From Rhizophlyctis rosea (lineage: Eukaryota; Chytridiomycota; Chytridiomycetes; Rhizophlyctidales; Rhizophlyctidaceae), in assembly GCA_027596075.1 (NCBI GenBank), contig JADGJC010000509.1:1-21633 (forward strand): a DNA stretch of 21,633 nt, read 5' to 3'. Below, one piece after another: positions 11,269 through 20,893 of the stretch. Positions within the stretch are counted from its first letter, which is position 1. Each line of letters opens with the position of its first letter. The position numbers and the translations under genes were made by a program. Below the pieces are notes generated by a model. That model did not search any database and had not been told where the DNA came from. It saw only the letters and a program-made list of their open reading frames with translations.

Positions 11269-11964
11269 CTATGCGTAGATGACCACGACCGCCTCGTAGA
11301 AGCTTTCGATGAAACTGGCCAAATTGAGGAACAAACACGGCAAGAGCACGAACAAGGTGGTTTTCTCAATGTCCCAAGCGTCCGGACCCGTCACAATGTG
11401 TATCGCCGAGCACACGCACACTATGATAGCGCCCTGAAATCCAGCGGTCAAGAATCTCGCCCCACGCCTCCAACTCAAACCCCCCGCTCTCGCCGCCTCC
11501 ACTTCGCTATCGACCGCCACAAACCCAATCACTACCGCCGCCCCACCACAGCACCCATACTCCGACCCCGCCAAGAACCCTTCCGACTTGCCCCGAATGG
11601 AACACCCGAGATGGTAGATGCTGAACAGCGTATGGTACCCGATGATGACCCAGTTCAACATGGCGATGACAGTGGCGCAGCCTAGTTCGGTGTAGATTGT
11701 GAAATCGGTGCCGACGTCGTCGAAACATGTGGAAGGGAACCAGATCTTTTCGCAGTAAGAGTTTGCCCATTTTTTTTGGAAGTAGAGGTCCATGGCGTGT
11801 TTTAGGAGGGGGAGGAAGTTTGAGCCGACTAGGGTGAAGCTGTGGGGTGGAGTGGAGGGTTATGGGTCGGGATGTTTAGTTTATGATATGTGGTTAGTAG
11901 GATGATGGAGCGTTAGTTAAACTTACTGGTAGAGACCTCTTTGGAGGAGGTAGAATGAGACCAT
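11269..11964 (-). CDS. Unrecognised multi-pass membrane protein
   Basis: I do not recognise the family. Two exons, 11964-11927 and 11839-11269, are joined by an 87-nt GTAAGT...CACAG intron and give 202 residues. The ATG at 11964 is the first in frame after an in-frame TAG at 12039-12037, with 24 further open codons between. If an upstream exon splices in at 12036 or just after, the protein would be longer. Hydrophobic stretches suitable for membrane helices lie near residues 64-86, 108-122, 141-163 and 174-201. The last runs to the very C-terminus, ending in VVVIYA. An Ala/Arg-rich loop follows helix 2. Three cysteines precede helix 1 (NSYCEKIW, STCF, ELGC). The gene converges with FAB1. A GTTTATAAA box at 12329-12321 could serve it, which would imply a long or spliced 5' UTR. 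Function unknown. Confidence 0.65.
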
Positions 11965-12320
11965 TGTGAATATGGGGTACGACGACTGGTCGGAGGCGAG
12001 AATGGGTGGTTGGAGAGGAATCTCTGTAGTTAGACCCTAGAGGAATACGCGTAAGCCAATTTGTCCAGCTAATTGCTGTCAAGCATATGTACAGATCAAA
12101 AGCGCCTTCTATCAACGAACCCAATGAATGTATCGTCTACAGTGACGATGTCAAGAAAAGCACTGAAATGATGCAGATGCAAGCACCAAGGCGAGGGTAT
12201 GGAGAGGGACAGAAGTTGCTTTTGGTGTTTCTCCTTCGGATGCCGTTGGTCTTTCTTTCCACTGTAAACAATGGAACGAAAAATACAATGGAACGAGCGC
12301 AAAAGCGGGCATTTTACCCG

Positions 12321-12329
12321 TTTATAAAC
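12321..12329 (-). promoter_or_regulatory. TATA-like box, possible promoter of the membrane protein gene
   Basis: On the minus strand the sequence reads GTTTATAAA about 360 nt before the proposed ATG at 11964. A start about 30 nt downstream would give a leader long enough to contain an intron. An ATG at 12312 opens a 53-codon minus frame but lies too close to this box to be in such a transcript. The assignment is tentative. Confidence 0.3.
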
Positions 12330-13584
12330 CGTCTCACAGCAGCCCCTGCAAATGAATTTGGATGATGTATCATGCATGGGCGTGAGATGCGGAGGTGCTG
12401 CCGACGGGATGTGACTGGAACCTTTTTTGCTTTTCTTCCTTCCCACAGCCTCGCGATGTACCCGCCTGCAGATGTGCAGGAGTAAATAAACACAACACGG
12501 AGGGTGTCTGACGCGCGAATCTGCCCTACAGTAGTGCCGGTTGTTTCATCTACTGCAAGGGCGGCACTGGTGTATAGATGTGTGTTTTTAGTGAACTAAG
12601 TGACTTGCAACTATCCACCACTTCCACCTCTCCTCCGTTATGGACTCAGTATGCATTCTTGATGTTGACATGCATTTTTCGTCATGTTCGCCACTTAGAG
12701 TGTAGCTTGTGGCAGTGGGTTGTACGCGTACCATTGGATGTTCAGCGAGGGTGTGAGAACCTCGGCAGTCTCGGCGACAATCCAAATGAATTGACTCCCC
12801 GAGTTCCCCATGTGCAGGAGCCATGACCAAACGCCAGGGACCCCATTTCATTTCGGGATGGCGCAGCGCGCTGGGAATGACGGTGGCACGGGCAAAGTGT
12901 GGCGACGGCAAGGCTTACACCAATTCAATCTTTTCCCAACATGGACGATTCCTCACATGGAGCGGTTTTGTACCACTCGAAGGGTTCGACGCCAAAGTCG
13001 CGGGTTGCAGCCTTGCTGGGTGTCGGAGGCGGATGTGTGTCGGACTTTCCCACGCCCCAGCTTTTCTACGGCATTTGGCAATTCTCGGTACGTAGTGAAA
13101 GGTTGTTGCATCAAGTTTGTGGGCGTGAAGATCCACAATACTCTAACCGCCAGTAGCCGCTGTCAGTCATTAGCGTCGGAAAGTCGGTAGTGAGAGTGCA
13201 GTAAACGGTTCATGAGGTGAGTCTCACTTGACAAGCAAAGTTAGCCACCTACGACCCACCTGGCCTTTTGAAATGCCCGGTATTGTAATAATAATCTCCA
13301 ACGCTGACTTGTTTTCGAAGGTCTGCAGGTGATCTCCAAGCGCATATCTGAACAACAACGGCGTTTCCCGCGCATATCCTTATACTACAGTCCCGTGAGT
13401 TGTCGTGTCTGGCACGTTTGGTGTTTGACTGAGCTGTCGCCCAATCTTCCAGAGATAGCCACCAGGAAAGACTTCCGAAACGTGAGAGCTAATATGCATG
13501 CCGCTGTTCCCTTCCAGATCCTCCATATTGAGTAGTTGCCCTCATCCAAACCCCCTATCCCTTACCCTCTCCATTCTCGCCACA
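12330..13584. other. Intergenic region, no gene recognised
   Basis: Open frames on both strands across this 1.25 kb lack family similarity and overlap each other, as expected of chance frames. There is a small inverted repeat at 12533-12539 and 12562-12568 (AGTGCCG/CGGCACT), with an alternative CAGTAG/CTACTG pairing nested around it. The right part should hold the promoter of the G-gamma gene and includes CT-rich sequence just before the ATG at 13585. Confidence 0.45.
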
Positions 13585-14032
13585 ATGTCTGCCCATCAAT
13601 ATCGCATGCAATATGAACCCAATTACTACATCCCCCCATCATACCAAGGTGGCCGGGGACGCCGTTCGCGGTCGGCGTCAGAGGCAAAACTTCAGAAGTT
13701 GGCGGAGTACACGCACCGCTTGAGAGAAGCTCTGGAGCTGCCTACCATACGGGTCAGTGAGGCGAGCAGGAGGTAAGCGTTGAACGGGTTTCGAAACGTT
13801 CATTGGCAAGCGTTGCTGAGAGAGCGTTTTGTTTACATCGTTATCACTATCAAATGTGGCTTGCGATGCATTTCTCATTTGTTTACTTATTTGTTTACTT
13901 CTCCTGCTCCATAGCTTGATCCAATACGTCCAAACAACGCGCGACCCACTGGTAACGTCCGTGTGGGGACCTCTGAGCAAAAGCGAAGATCCGTTTGCGC
14001 CTCAGGGTCAAAATTGCTGCTCCGTGCTATAG
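13585..14032 (+). CDS. Heterotrimeric G-protein gamma subunit (fungal type)
   Basis: Predicted partner of G-beta that tethers the beta-gamma dimer to the plasma membrane for receptor signalling. Exons are 13585-13772 and 13915-14032, joined in phase (AG|C), giving 101 residues, normal for the family. The GGL-like helix starts around [20 protein letters not shown] (about residues 33-52), followed by the typical linker and [19 protein letters not shown] with a downstream DPF. The C-terminus is NCCSVL. CSVL is a CAAX box whose final Leu predicts geranylgeranylation, and the preceding Cys is a likely palmitoylation site, as in fungal gamma subunits such as Ste18. The N-terminal 25 residues are Tyr/Gly/Arg-rich and unconserved. 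The 142-nt intron is about twice the local norm and carries three TTTGTTTAC motifs. The gene stands alone upstream of the GH5 gene on the same strand. Confidence 0.88.
13773..13914 (+). promoter_or_regulatory. Long G-gamma intron with three TTTGTTTAC motifs
   Basis: The intron runs from GTAAGC to CCATAG. TTTGTTTAC occurs at 13828-13836, 13878-13886 and 13890-13898. The reverse complement, GTAAACAAA, matches the core consensus of forkhead-type factors. Three exact 9-mers in 71 nt are unlikely by chance, but repeated T-rich sequence near the acceptor could also serve as a polypyrimidine tract. A regulatory role is inference. Confidence 0.35.
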
Positions 14033-14897
14033 ATAGTCGGTGAATCATTCTTGTATTCTAGTTTAGAGATGAAGTCGCCCTCGTGCAAAGGCTGACGGGA
14101 CGATTGGCCCGTTTGCCTCGACATTGGCAATTTCCTTGTTTTGTTTTCATATATACGTTTGTGCCTGTTACATCCCATGCCGTCAGGATGGACCCATTGT
14201 TGTTCATTGCGACGAGGAACGTTCTATTCAAAACAATGATGCAGAGAGAGTAGATGTAAATTAATGAAGCCAGAATGGTTCGTTATTACAGAGTAGGGTG
14301 ACAGCTGTTGTGGCCTTTTGGAATCGCAAACAGAACAACAGTCACAGAAAAAGGTTGAAAACCCCTCAAAAGAGAATTGAAAAACAGAACTCCAACATTC
14401 CCACCAATCCATGTCCATTCTCACGAAATACTAAAAAGTCAATAAAAGACCGCGCGTCTGCGCATCTTGGGAATGGGCACAGCTCACTCCTTGTGGAAGT
14501 CATGGGTGTTGTACAGGACGCGTCTCCACCTTGGCACCTTCAAGGGTTGCGCGCACCGATGTTTTGAAGGGACGCGGTTTCCTGTTTTTGTCTGATGGAG
14601 GTCCGCGCATTTGCCCGTGCTCCAATCACAGTAATGAGGATGCCTCCCTTTTCACCAAAGGATCCAGCTCCGCACAGGCTGCGCATTGGTGGAGTGTGTG
14701 TCAAGCTCTCCCAACCCCAACCACCCTTGCGTCATGAACTCTGGCGCCCAACTTCGATGTTCCACTTGAAGATGAACTGCCGAAACTACAAATACCAAGA
14801 CCAGAATGCTGTGCCCCTTCCAATCTTCCAGATCTCTGCCAATACAGCTCCAGTGTGATTCAAGAGCCTCCTCCCTCATCCAACACTCCCAGCAAAC
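14033..14897. other. Intergenic region between G-gamma and GH5 genes
   Basis: This 865-nt stretch shows no recognisable coding exon. It should contain the G-gamma 3' UTR and the promoter of the GH5 gene. Sequence before the GH5 ATG is CT/CA-rich without a convincing TATA box. Open frames on both strands here are short and mutually overlapping. Confidence 0.45.
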
Positions 14898-16642
14898 ATG
14901 ACAGTTCCCGAAATCCAACCGACATCGGTCCTAAAAGTCAACGGCAACAAGATCGTCGACGCCAACGGCAATGAAGTGCTCCTCCGCGGAGCTGGTCTCG
15001 GCGGATGGATGAACATGGAGAACTTCATCACCGGCTACCCAGGCCACGAATATCAAGTTCGCAAGGGGCTCAGGAACGTTCTCGGTGAGGAGAAGTACAA
15101 GTTCTTCTTTGACAAGGTGAGTCGTCAGTGACGATCGAGCCGTTATAGCAGGTTCCTAATGCCGTCCTTCCTACCATCACGTCAATGGCAGTTCCTCGAA
15201 TACTTCTTCACCGAAACGGATGCGAAGTTCTTTAAATCGCTCGGACTCAATGCTCTCCGCGTGCTTTTCAACTACCGCCACTTCGAGGATGACATGAATC
15301 CCGGAGTGTACAAAGAAGAGGGTTTCAAGTGGTTGGACAGGATCATCAACATCGTAAGTCGTACACGAAAGTCTAGGATCTCCAGTTCCAATGCTGATGC
15401 GACCAACTTTCCGACAGTGCGCTGCCCACGGAATCTACACTATCCTAGACCTACATGCTGCTCCCGGAGCTCAGAACATTGACTGGCACGCAGATGGAGG
15501 AACGCACCGTGCCCTCTTCTGGGAATACAAGGAGTTCCAAGACCGCGCTATCAAACTTTGGGAGGTACTGGCTGCAAGGTACAGGGGGAATGGATGGGTT
15601 GCTGGTCATAACCCATTGAACGAGCCAACGGATGAGGAGCACTACCGCGTGATTGCTTGGTATGAGAGGGCGGAGAAGGCCATTCGGGCGGTAAGTTGTA
15701 TGACCCCTCGCATTCTTGCAACCGTCCAATGGAGTCTTACTGAAGTTGCACTCAGGTTGACCCGGACCACATTCTGTTCTGGGATGGAAACACCTGGGCG
15801 GCCGACTCTCAAGATTTGAAAAGCCCCTGCCCAACTCCGTCTATGCATGCCACGACTACTCCACCATGGGCTTCCCGAGTGGCGAAAGATACAAGGTCAG
15901 AGTCAAACCTTTCCAATGCCGCTCACAACATACTTACCTTGATCATGCATTCTAGGGCACCGCAGAGCAAAACGTAAAGCTCCAAAAGTCCTTCGACCGG
16001 AAGGTGGAATTCATGCGCAAGCACAATGGACCGATCTGGAACGGGGAATTCGGTCCGGTTTATGCCAACGCGGAGGATGGCGACAACTTCAACGAGATCA
16101 ACCAAGAGCGGTACAATGTGCTTGGACAGCAACTGAAGATCTACGACGATGCGAGAGCCAGCTGGAGTATTTGGCTGTACAAGGATATTGGGTTCCAAGG
16201 CAAATGATCGACACTTGATGACTCTTCCGAGAACCTGCACTTATGTCGCATTTGCTTTGCAGGAATGGTCTACACATCCCCCGACTCACCCTACATGACC
16301 CTCCTCAAAGCCTTCCTCCAAAAGAAGAAACTCCTCTCCGCAGACGAATGGGGCACCGACGACAAGCACGTCCGCGATGTCATGGGTCCCTTGGAGGACT
16401 GGTTCGTAAAGCACGTTCCCTCCATTCAGCACCGCTACCCGCAGACATGGCCTGTGAAGGTTCATGTCGCACGGTTGGTTCGTAACATTCTCCTTAGCGA
16501 GGAGCTGGTGCACGAGTATGCCGAGTACTTTAGAGATCTGACCTTTGAGGAGTTGGACGGGTTGGCGGGTAGCTTCAAGTTGGAGATTTGTTTGACGAGG
16601 GACGGGTTGAACAAGATCTTGACGGAGCATTCGAAGTGTTGA
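14898..16642 (+). pseudogene. GH5 family glucanase/glucosidase, with a one-base frameshift
   Basis: Retaining glycoside hydrolase of the GH5 (exo-beta-glucanase/glucosidase-like) fold. Exons: 14898-15116, 15192-15353, 15418-15690, 15756-15895, 15956-16199, 16263-16642. The N-terminus LLRGAGLGGWMNMENF is typical. The predicted acid/base Glu is in NPLNEP (residue 196) and the nucleophile in IWNGEFGP (Glu about 296). Exon 4 is 140 nt although both its borders are phase 0, so one base is missing near 15807. The frame before reads WDGNTWAAD and the frame after reads RFEKPLPNSVYACHDYS. Uncorrected, translation stops at 15974-15976, before the nucleophile. With the base restored the length would be about 472 residues. 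No signal peptide is present, so a cytosolic enzyme is suggested. The last intron is GC-AG. A sequencing error is as likely as a real pseudogene, because everything else is intact. Substrate and subfamily are not determined. Confidence 0.85.
16200..16262 (+). other. GC-AG intron in the GH5 gene
   Basis: The reading frame requires the splice CAAG|GCAAAT...TTTGCAG|GAATGG, joining IGFQG to MVYTSPDSPY. No GT donor nearby keeps the frame, and unspliced sequence hits a stop (TGA) within three codons. GC donors are a known minor class and usually follow AAG, as here. Confidence 0.75.
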
Positions 16643-17995
16643 GGTGTTCGCGTTCGTAAGACCTAGATTTTGAAGCATACATTTTGTGAAATGATACGTT
16701 GGTCATCCTGGGTGGTTGATATCTAAGTAACTGCATCAAAATGCTTTTTGGTTCGGACTTCATACAGCTATCAATAAGGTTGCTTCGAGGACATCATGGT
16801 TTCGTCATTGTGTTCCGCTGTTCGAAAGGGTTGCTCGCCCGTTGCGATGTGCTTTGGCTCGCACATTTCCATGTATTCTTGTCATCAGAACGAGTGCATG
16901 CGAGACCTAGCAACCTCTATTTCTGTCGGTATGCGTTGCAATGTATCATTTCTTGTGTGCTTGTCAACCAAAGTCGAAACCATAGGACCCTGAAAATTGG
17001 TCGTGGAATTTGTGGCGCAACCAACTCGCCCCGTCTTGTAGGCCGTGCCTTCACCCATCGGCGTTGGTCGGAGGTTGCCAGTTTCGTTGATTGAGCCTCA
17101 TCACATGCAAGCTTTCTGCGACGTCATGGAAAAGTGGGCGAGTCTGAGTTGGAACATACACAATGGAGGGTGTGTTTGGTGCCTCACTAACCTCACTTTC
17201 CGGAATGGTTGGTGCAGATGTGGAGACCTATTGGAAGAAACATGGTCGTTCCATTTGGGAAGAGCTGTTACACTCACGGCAATAGATGGCTTAGCCCTAG
17301 GGCAATTGAGTGCTGCAGGCCTTATGAGCGACGGGTTGAGCGGGCCCTAGTAGTTTACCCACGGACACACAGTCAACACAGCCTCTCCAAAGGAGGGTTT
17401 TTCTGTTTTTACGTGTGCCCGCAGTCTTGGGAGTGGGCTCTTGGCCTCTCCCATCTCAAAGCGCGGTGCCACTTCCCACAGCCTCTGTGCCTGTGCCACT
17501 TGCATAATTTGTGAGGGTGCCGTCGCTTACACCCTACAAATTCCCCCGCCCTCAATCGTTAGCATCGCAGCTTTCTTCTCAGTATCCATTTCAGCAACAG
17601 TCATTGGTAATGTTCTGCAAAGATATTCATCTATTGATTTCGCAGCAAGCTCAGCGGCCTCTTCCAAGGCTAACGAGCTTTGTTTACACGATGCGACTCG
17701 CTGCGATCTTTGTTTACAATCAAACATACGTAAACAGATGTTCCCATAACCTTCAGCAACAACAGACAAGCGGATACACTGAACGGATTTCCTATTCACA
17801 CGTCTTTCAAGAAGACAGATGAAATGCACCTTTGGCGCAGATCACGATATAATACCTATGTAAACCCCTCCCCCCTATCTAACCCATGCGATAATGTACA
17901 CTAAATACAAATGTTTTTGCAGTTCTAGATTACCGGAATTCTAGATACCTGAAAGGCTAAGTGGTAGGCTATACGGATGTATGACTAACGAACAT
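16643..17995. other. Intergenic region between convergent GH5 and epimerase genes
   Basis: No recognised gene lies in this 1.35 kb. The region is larger than needed for two 3' ends. A minus-strand frame at 17527-17829 has an amphipathic Ala/Glu-rich part near its end and is discussed as a weak candidate. A group of three GTAAACA-type motifs lies at 17679-17736. Sequence around 17830-17960 is AT-rich and presumably the 3' flank of the epimerase. Confidence 0.4.
17679..17736. promoter_or_regulatory. Cluster of GTAAACA-type (forkhead-like) motifs
   Basis: TTTGTTTAC occurs at 17679-17687 and 17709-17717, exactly 30 nt apart, and GTAAACA on the opposite strand at 17730-17736. The same 9-mer is found three times in the G-gamma intron. 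These match the forkhead core consensus, but no nearby promoter is established. Confidence 0.3.
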
Positions 17996-19313
17996 CTAAC
18001 GGCTTGGACCTGGAGATCCAGGCTCGCTACCCTCATCATCACCGAGCACCACACATTTCCCCTCGGCAACTTCCTGCTGTTGCACCCCATCGGCGCCGTC
18101 ATACCCATCCATGTTACCACTCTTCCACCGCCAGGCGTCCCGGCACATATCTGCGGTGCCAAGAGCAGCTTCCCATCCGAGGACCTTGTTGGCCTTGGCA
18201 GGGTTGGCAACAACTTCCGCGACGTCTCCAGGACGGCGGGGAGCCTTTTGCCATGGAACGGGAAGGCCAGTGACCTCCTCCATGGTGCGGATGAGCTGGA
18301 GGACGGATGAGCCGGAACCAGTTCCCATGTTGAAGGTGGGGCAGGTAGGGTGGATGGTGGGGTTGGCAAGGAGGTCAGCAGCTGCGACAGTGCTGGGTGC
18401 GACTTCGTGGAGTTGGTTGGCGTAGGCGAGGGCTGCAACATGTCCCTTGGCGAGATCGACAACATGGATAAAGTCACGAACGCCAGATCCGTCAACAGTA
18501 GGCCAGTCAAGTCCGGTAACGTTCAAGTGGGACCGTTGGCCAGCAACGGTTTGCAAGACGTATGGGACGAGGTTGCCAGGAGTTCCGCGAGGGCTTTCGC
18601 CGATGATGCCACTCTCGTGAGCACCAACGGGGTTGAAGTAACGGAGAATGACGGCGCGCATGTCTTTGTTGGCGGTGCACAAGTCACGAATGATGGTTTC
18701 CACCATGAGTTTGGAACGACCGTAGGGGTTCTCGGGGCGGGTATGATGGGATTCGGGAATTAGTTTGACACCTTGCTGGGGTGTTCCGTAAACGGCAGCA
18801 GTGGAGGAGAAGACGAAGGAATTGACGTTGTGGCGGGTCATGGCGGAGAGGAGGGAGATGGTACCGGTGACATTGGTGTTGCTGTTGATAAAGAAACAAG
18901 GTCAGTTGCTGCAGCATGGATGGACAGTTGTCAATCATTGCCACTCACTAGTATTCCAATGGAACGTCAACAGACTCTGGAGCGGACTTGAGAGCAGCAA
19001 AGTGAACAACAGCAGAGATTTTCTCCCTGGGCATATCATCAGGCCGACCAACATAATCCGAATCGTCTCCGCTGAAGATACGGTCCAATAGGGCACCGTC
19101 ACGGATGTCTCCTCGCCAGAAGTTGATTTTGCTGCCGACCAAAGACCCGACGCGTCGTAGAGACTCAGAAGAAGCATTCGACAGGTTGTCGAGCACGGTG
19201 ACATCGTAACCAGCAACAAGAAGTTCGAGGACAGTGTGGGACCCAATGTAACCCGCACCCCCCGTAACGAGGACGTGCGGTCGGGCAGAAGGTGAGTTGG
19301 CGCGGAATGTCAT
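17996..19313 (-). CDS. GAL10: UDP-glucose 4-epimerase
   Basis: NAD-dependent interconversion of UDP-galactose and UDP-glucose in the Leloir pathway, cytosolic. Two exons, 19313-18949 and 18881-17996, with an intron GTGAGT...CAACAG, give 416 residues. The Rossmann motif is HVLVTGGAGYIGSH (residues 13-26). The catalytic Tyr/Lys pair is in NPYGRSK (Tyr175, Lys179). The active-site FSSTAAVYG has Thr149 where many homologues have Ser, a substitution also common among bacterial enzymes. LRYFNPVGAHESG, GVRDFIHVVDLAKGH and FNMGTGSG are further hallmarks. It is 60-80 residues longer than the 340-350-residue core, through insertions near the first exon end (SGDDSDYVGRPDD) and before FNMGTG, and a C-terminal tail rich in Gly/Asp/Glu. 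There is no mutarotase domain, unlike Saccharomyces Gal10. The start ATG at 19313 is the only one that fits. A TATA-like box lies about 75 nt upstream. Confidence 0.95.
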
Positions 19314-19385
19314 GATGAATATACACAACGGGAATGGATGGAGCTGCGCTTTCTGGGGAACTTGCCCGGCAGAATTGACAAGGAG

Positions 19386-19393
19386 TTTTTATA
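19386..19393 (-). promoter_or_regulatory. TATA-like box upstream of the epimerase gene
   Basis: On the minus strand the sequence reads TATAAAAA, 73-80 nt before the epimerase ATG. A transcription start about 30-40 nt downstream would leave a short 5' UTR, which fits. Not experimentally shown. Confidence 0.5.
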
Positions 19394-20674
19394 ATCTTTC
19401 AGAAGAAGCTGTTTGGGTCTTGAAGTTGGAATGCATGCAAGAAACGTGCGGAAGGGCAATGGAGTAAGGCTGAAAGCACGTAAGGGATCAGTCCCATCGA
19501 TCGATGTAAGGGCGGCGGAGAGGAGAAATACGGAGGCAAGAGAAGCCTGCGCGTAGGAATTTTTTTGACATTGGTGGCCTTCCTTCAATCTGCCAGAACA
19601 GTCTACTCTAGCAGTGCTGTGACGTTGTGCTGCCCAGACACCCAGTCAACTGCGCTGGAACTTCGGGTTTGTTGCCAGCAGTGGGGGCGACCGGGAGACT
19701 AGCCTGTTGAACAGTGAACAAGTTGAACACGAATGGGGTTTGAAAGGGGGTGTGGCTTGCGCCAGACGTTTCAGCCACAACCAAAAGGAGGGGCTTAGAC
19801 CCCGATGTGGAACCAACCTTCCTTCGGCCCTTGAACACCAATCGCTGTCTTGACGGCGGCTTTCACTCCTACCCCAATGGGAAGGAGATGTCGGGGTGTT
19901 ACAAAATCGCACACAGAAAAGTCGCGATTTTCAGTTGAAAATTGGAAAGTTACTCCTTGGTTACTCCGCCAGAGTAGGGCGAAGCCGATGTAAATAAACA
20001 AAAGCACAAACGCGTCTTTGAGCCTGGACCCTACAGATTCTCGATCGGAGCTGTCAAAAAGCTTTGCGTTTGCAACTTGGCCATGCGTTGCGCCTGGCTG
20101 TTGGAGGACCGAGGTTCACTGCAGTTTTTTGAAAGTCGGCATGGTCCTGTCGAATGTTCATAGCAGACTTTCAATTGGAAGTTGGGGTGACGGAAGGTTC
20201 CCTGGCGATGGTCGCGCGTCTGAGTCTTGGTGGCATCACTCCTGGCGAGCTTATTTGCTTACCTATTTGACAGGTCATACGGCCGTCACCCATGGAATTC
20301 AAACTCTCTCTGACCGACATCACTCACATCATCATATCAAAAAACTTCGCTTTTTTTTTGGCCTAGCCCGCATCTCCTGAACTTCCAAAACCCAAAAATC
20401 CCATGACAGTTGGGGGGTCAGGCCATCAGGGAACAGCTTGTGTAACCATCCTCCGAGCACACCGACCGGCCACTCTGTGTCAACTTGGTGGCTGCCATGC
20501 TGCGTCGCTGCCTTCTGCGGAGGATCATGCGGATGGAATAGAGGAGTAACACGTGGCCAAGAACTCCTCCGTTGTGACCAAGCCATGGTTGAATGTTCTG
20601 AGGCGTCAAACTGCCACTAGCATTCATTGCCATGCAGTTCAATGATGATGTTTGACATGACTGAAATGCATACC

Positions 20675-20696
20675 ATGGAGGTGTTCCTACCTCCAT
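20675..20696. repeat. Perfect 8-bp inverted repeat
   Basis: ATGGAGGT and ACCTCCAT flank a 6-nt loop (GTTCCT). It could be a protein-binding palindrome or a small RNA hairpin. No downstream T-run or gene supports a terminator role. Confidence 0.4.
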
Positions 20697-20811
20697 AAGA
20701 CGCTATTTGATAGCGGCTAGTGCTGCGGAAACTCCAGAGTTCCAGGCTCTTGGCATAAGCAGCCACCCCCACAGCAGGCTACCCCCACAACCCCTCGAAT
20801 TTTTATAGATT

Positions 20812-20893
20812 TGGTGGGTGGATTCTCCACCACAAAGTCCACCACCTTCCCCGGCTTTCCCCTGCAGAGCTAGGACCCTTAAATGTGGTGGAT
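20812..20893. repeat. Repeated GGTGGA / TCCACC words
   Basis: GGTGGA at 20817-20822 and TCCACC at 20826-20831 form an inverted repeat with a 3-nt loop. TCCACCAC then recurs as TCCACCAC-AAAG-TCCACCAC, and GTGGTGGA appears again near 20884. This is a local cluster of one word in both orientations, possibly binding sites. The function is unknown. Confidence 0.35.

Noticed and set aside
12140..12312. Minus-strand frame from an ATG at 12312 as a first exon of the membrane protein
   Set aside because: The ATG lies within 10 nt of the TATA-like box, and no donor/acceptor pair I tried kept the frame into the exon at 12036.
12533..12568. Inverted repeat AGTGCCG/CGGCACT as an RNA gene
   Set aside because: The stem is only 7 bp with a 22-nt loop and a competing pairing; no tRNA or snRNA consensus is present.
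12588..13190. Overlapping frames on both strands between the membrane protein and G-gamma genes
   Set aside because: All are mutually overlapping, rich in Arg/Cys/Trp/His and without motifs, as expected for chance frames.
18350..18763. Plus-strand frames opposite the epimerase gene
   Set aside because: These are antisense shadows of the epimerase coding strand.
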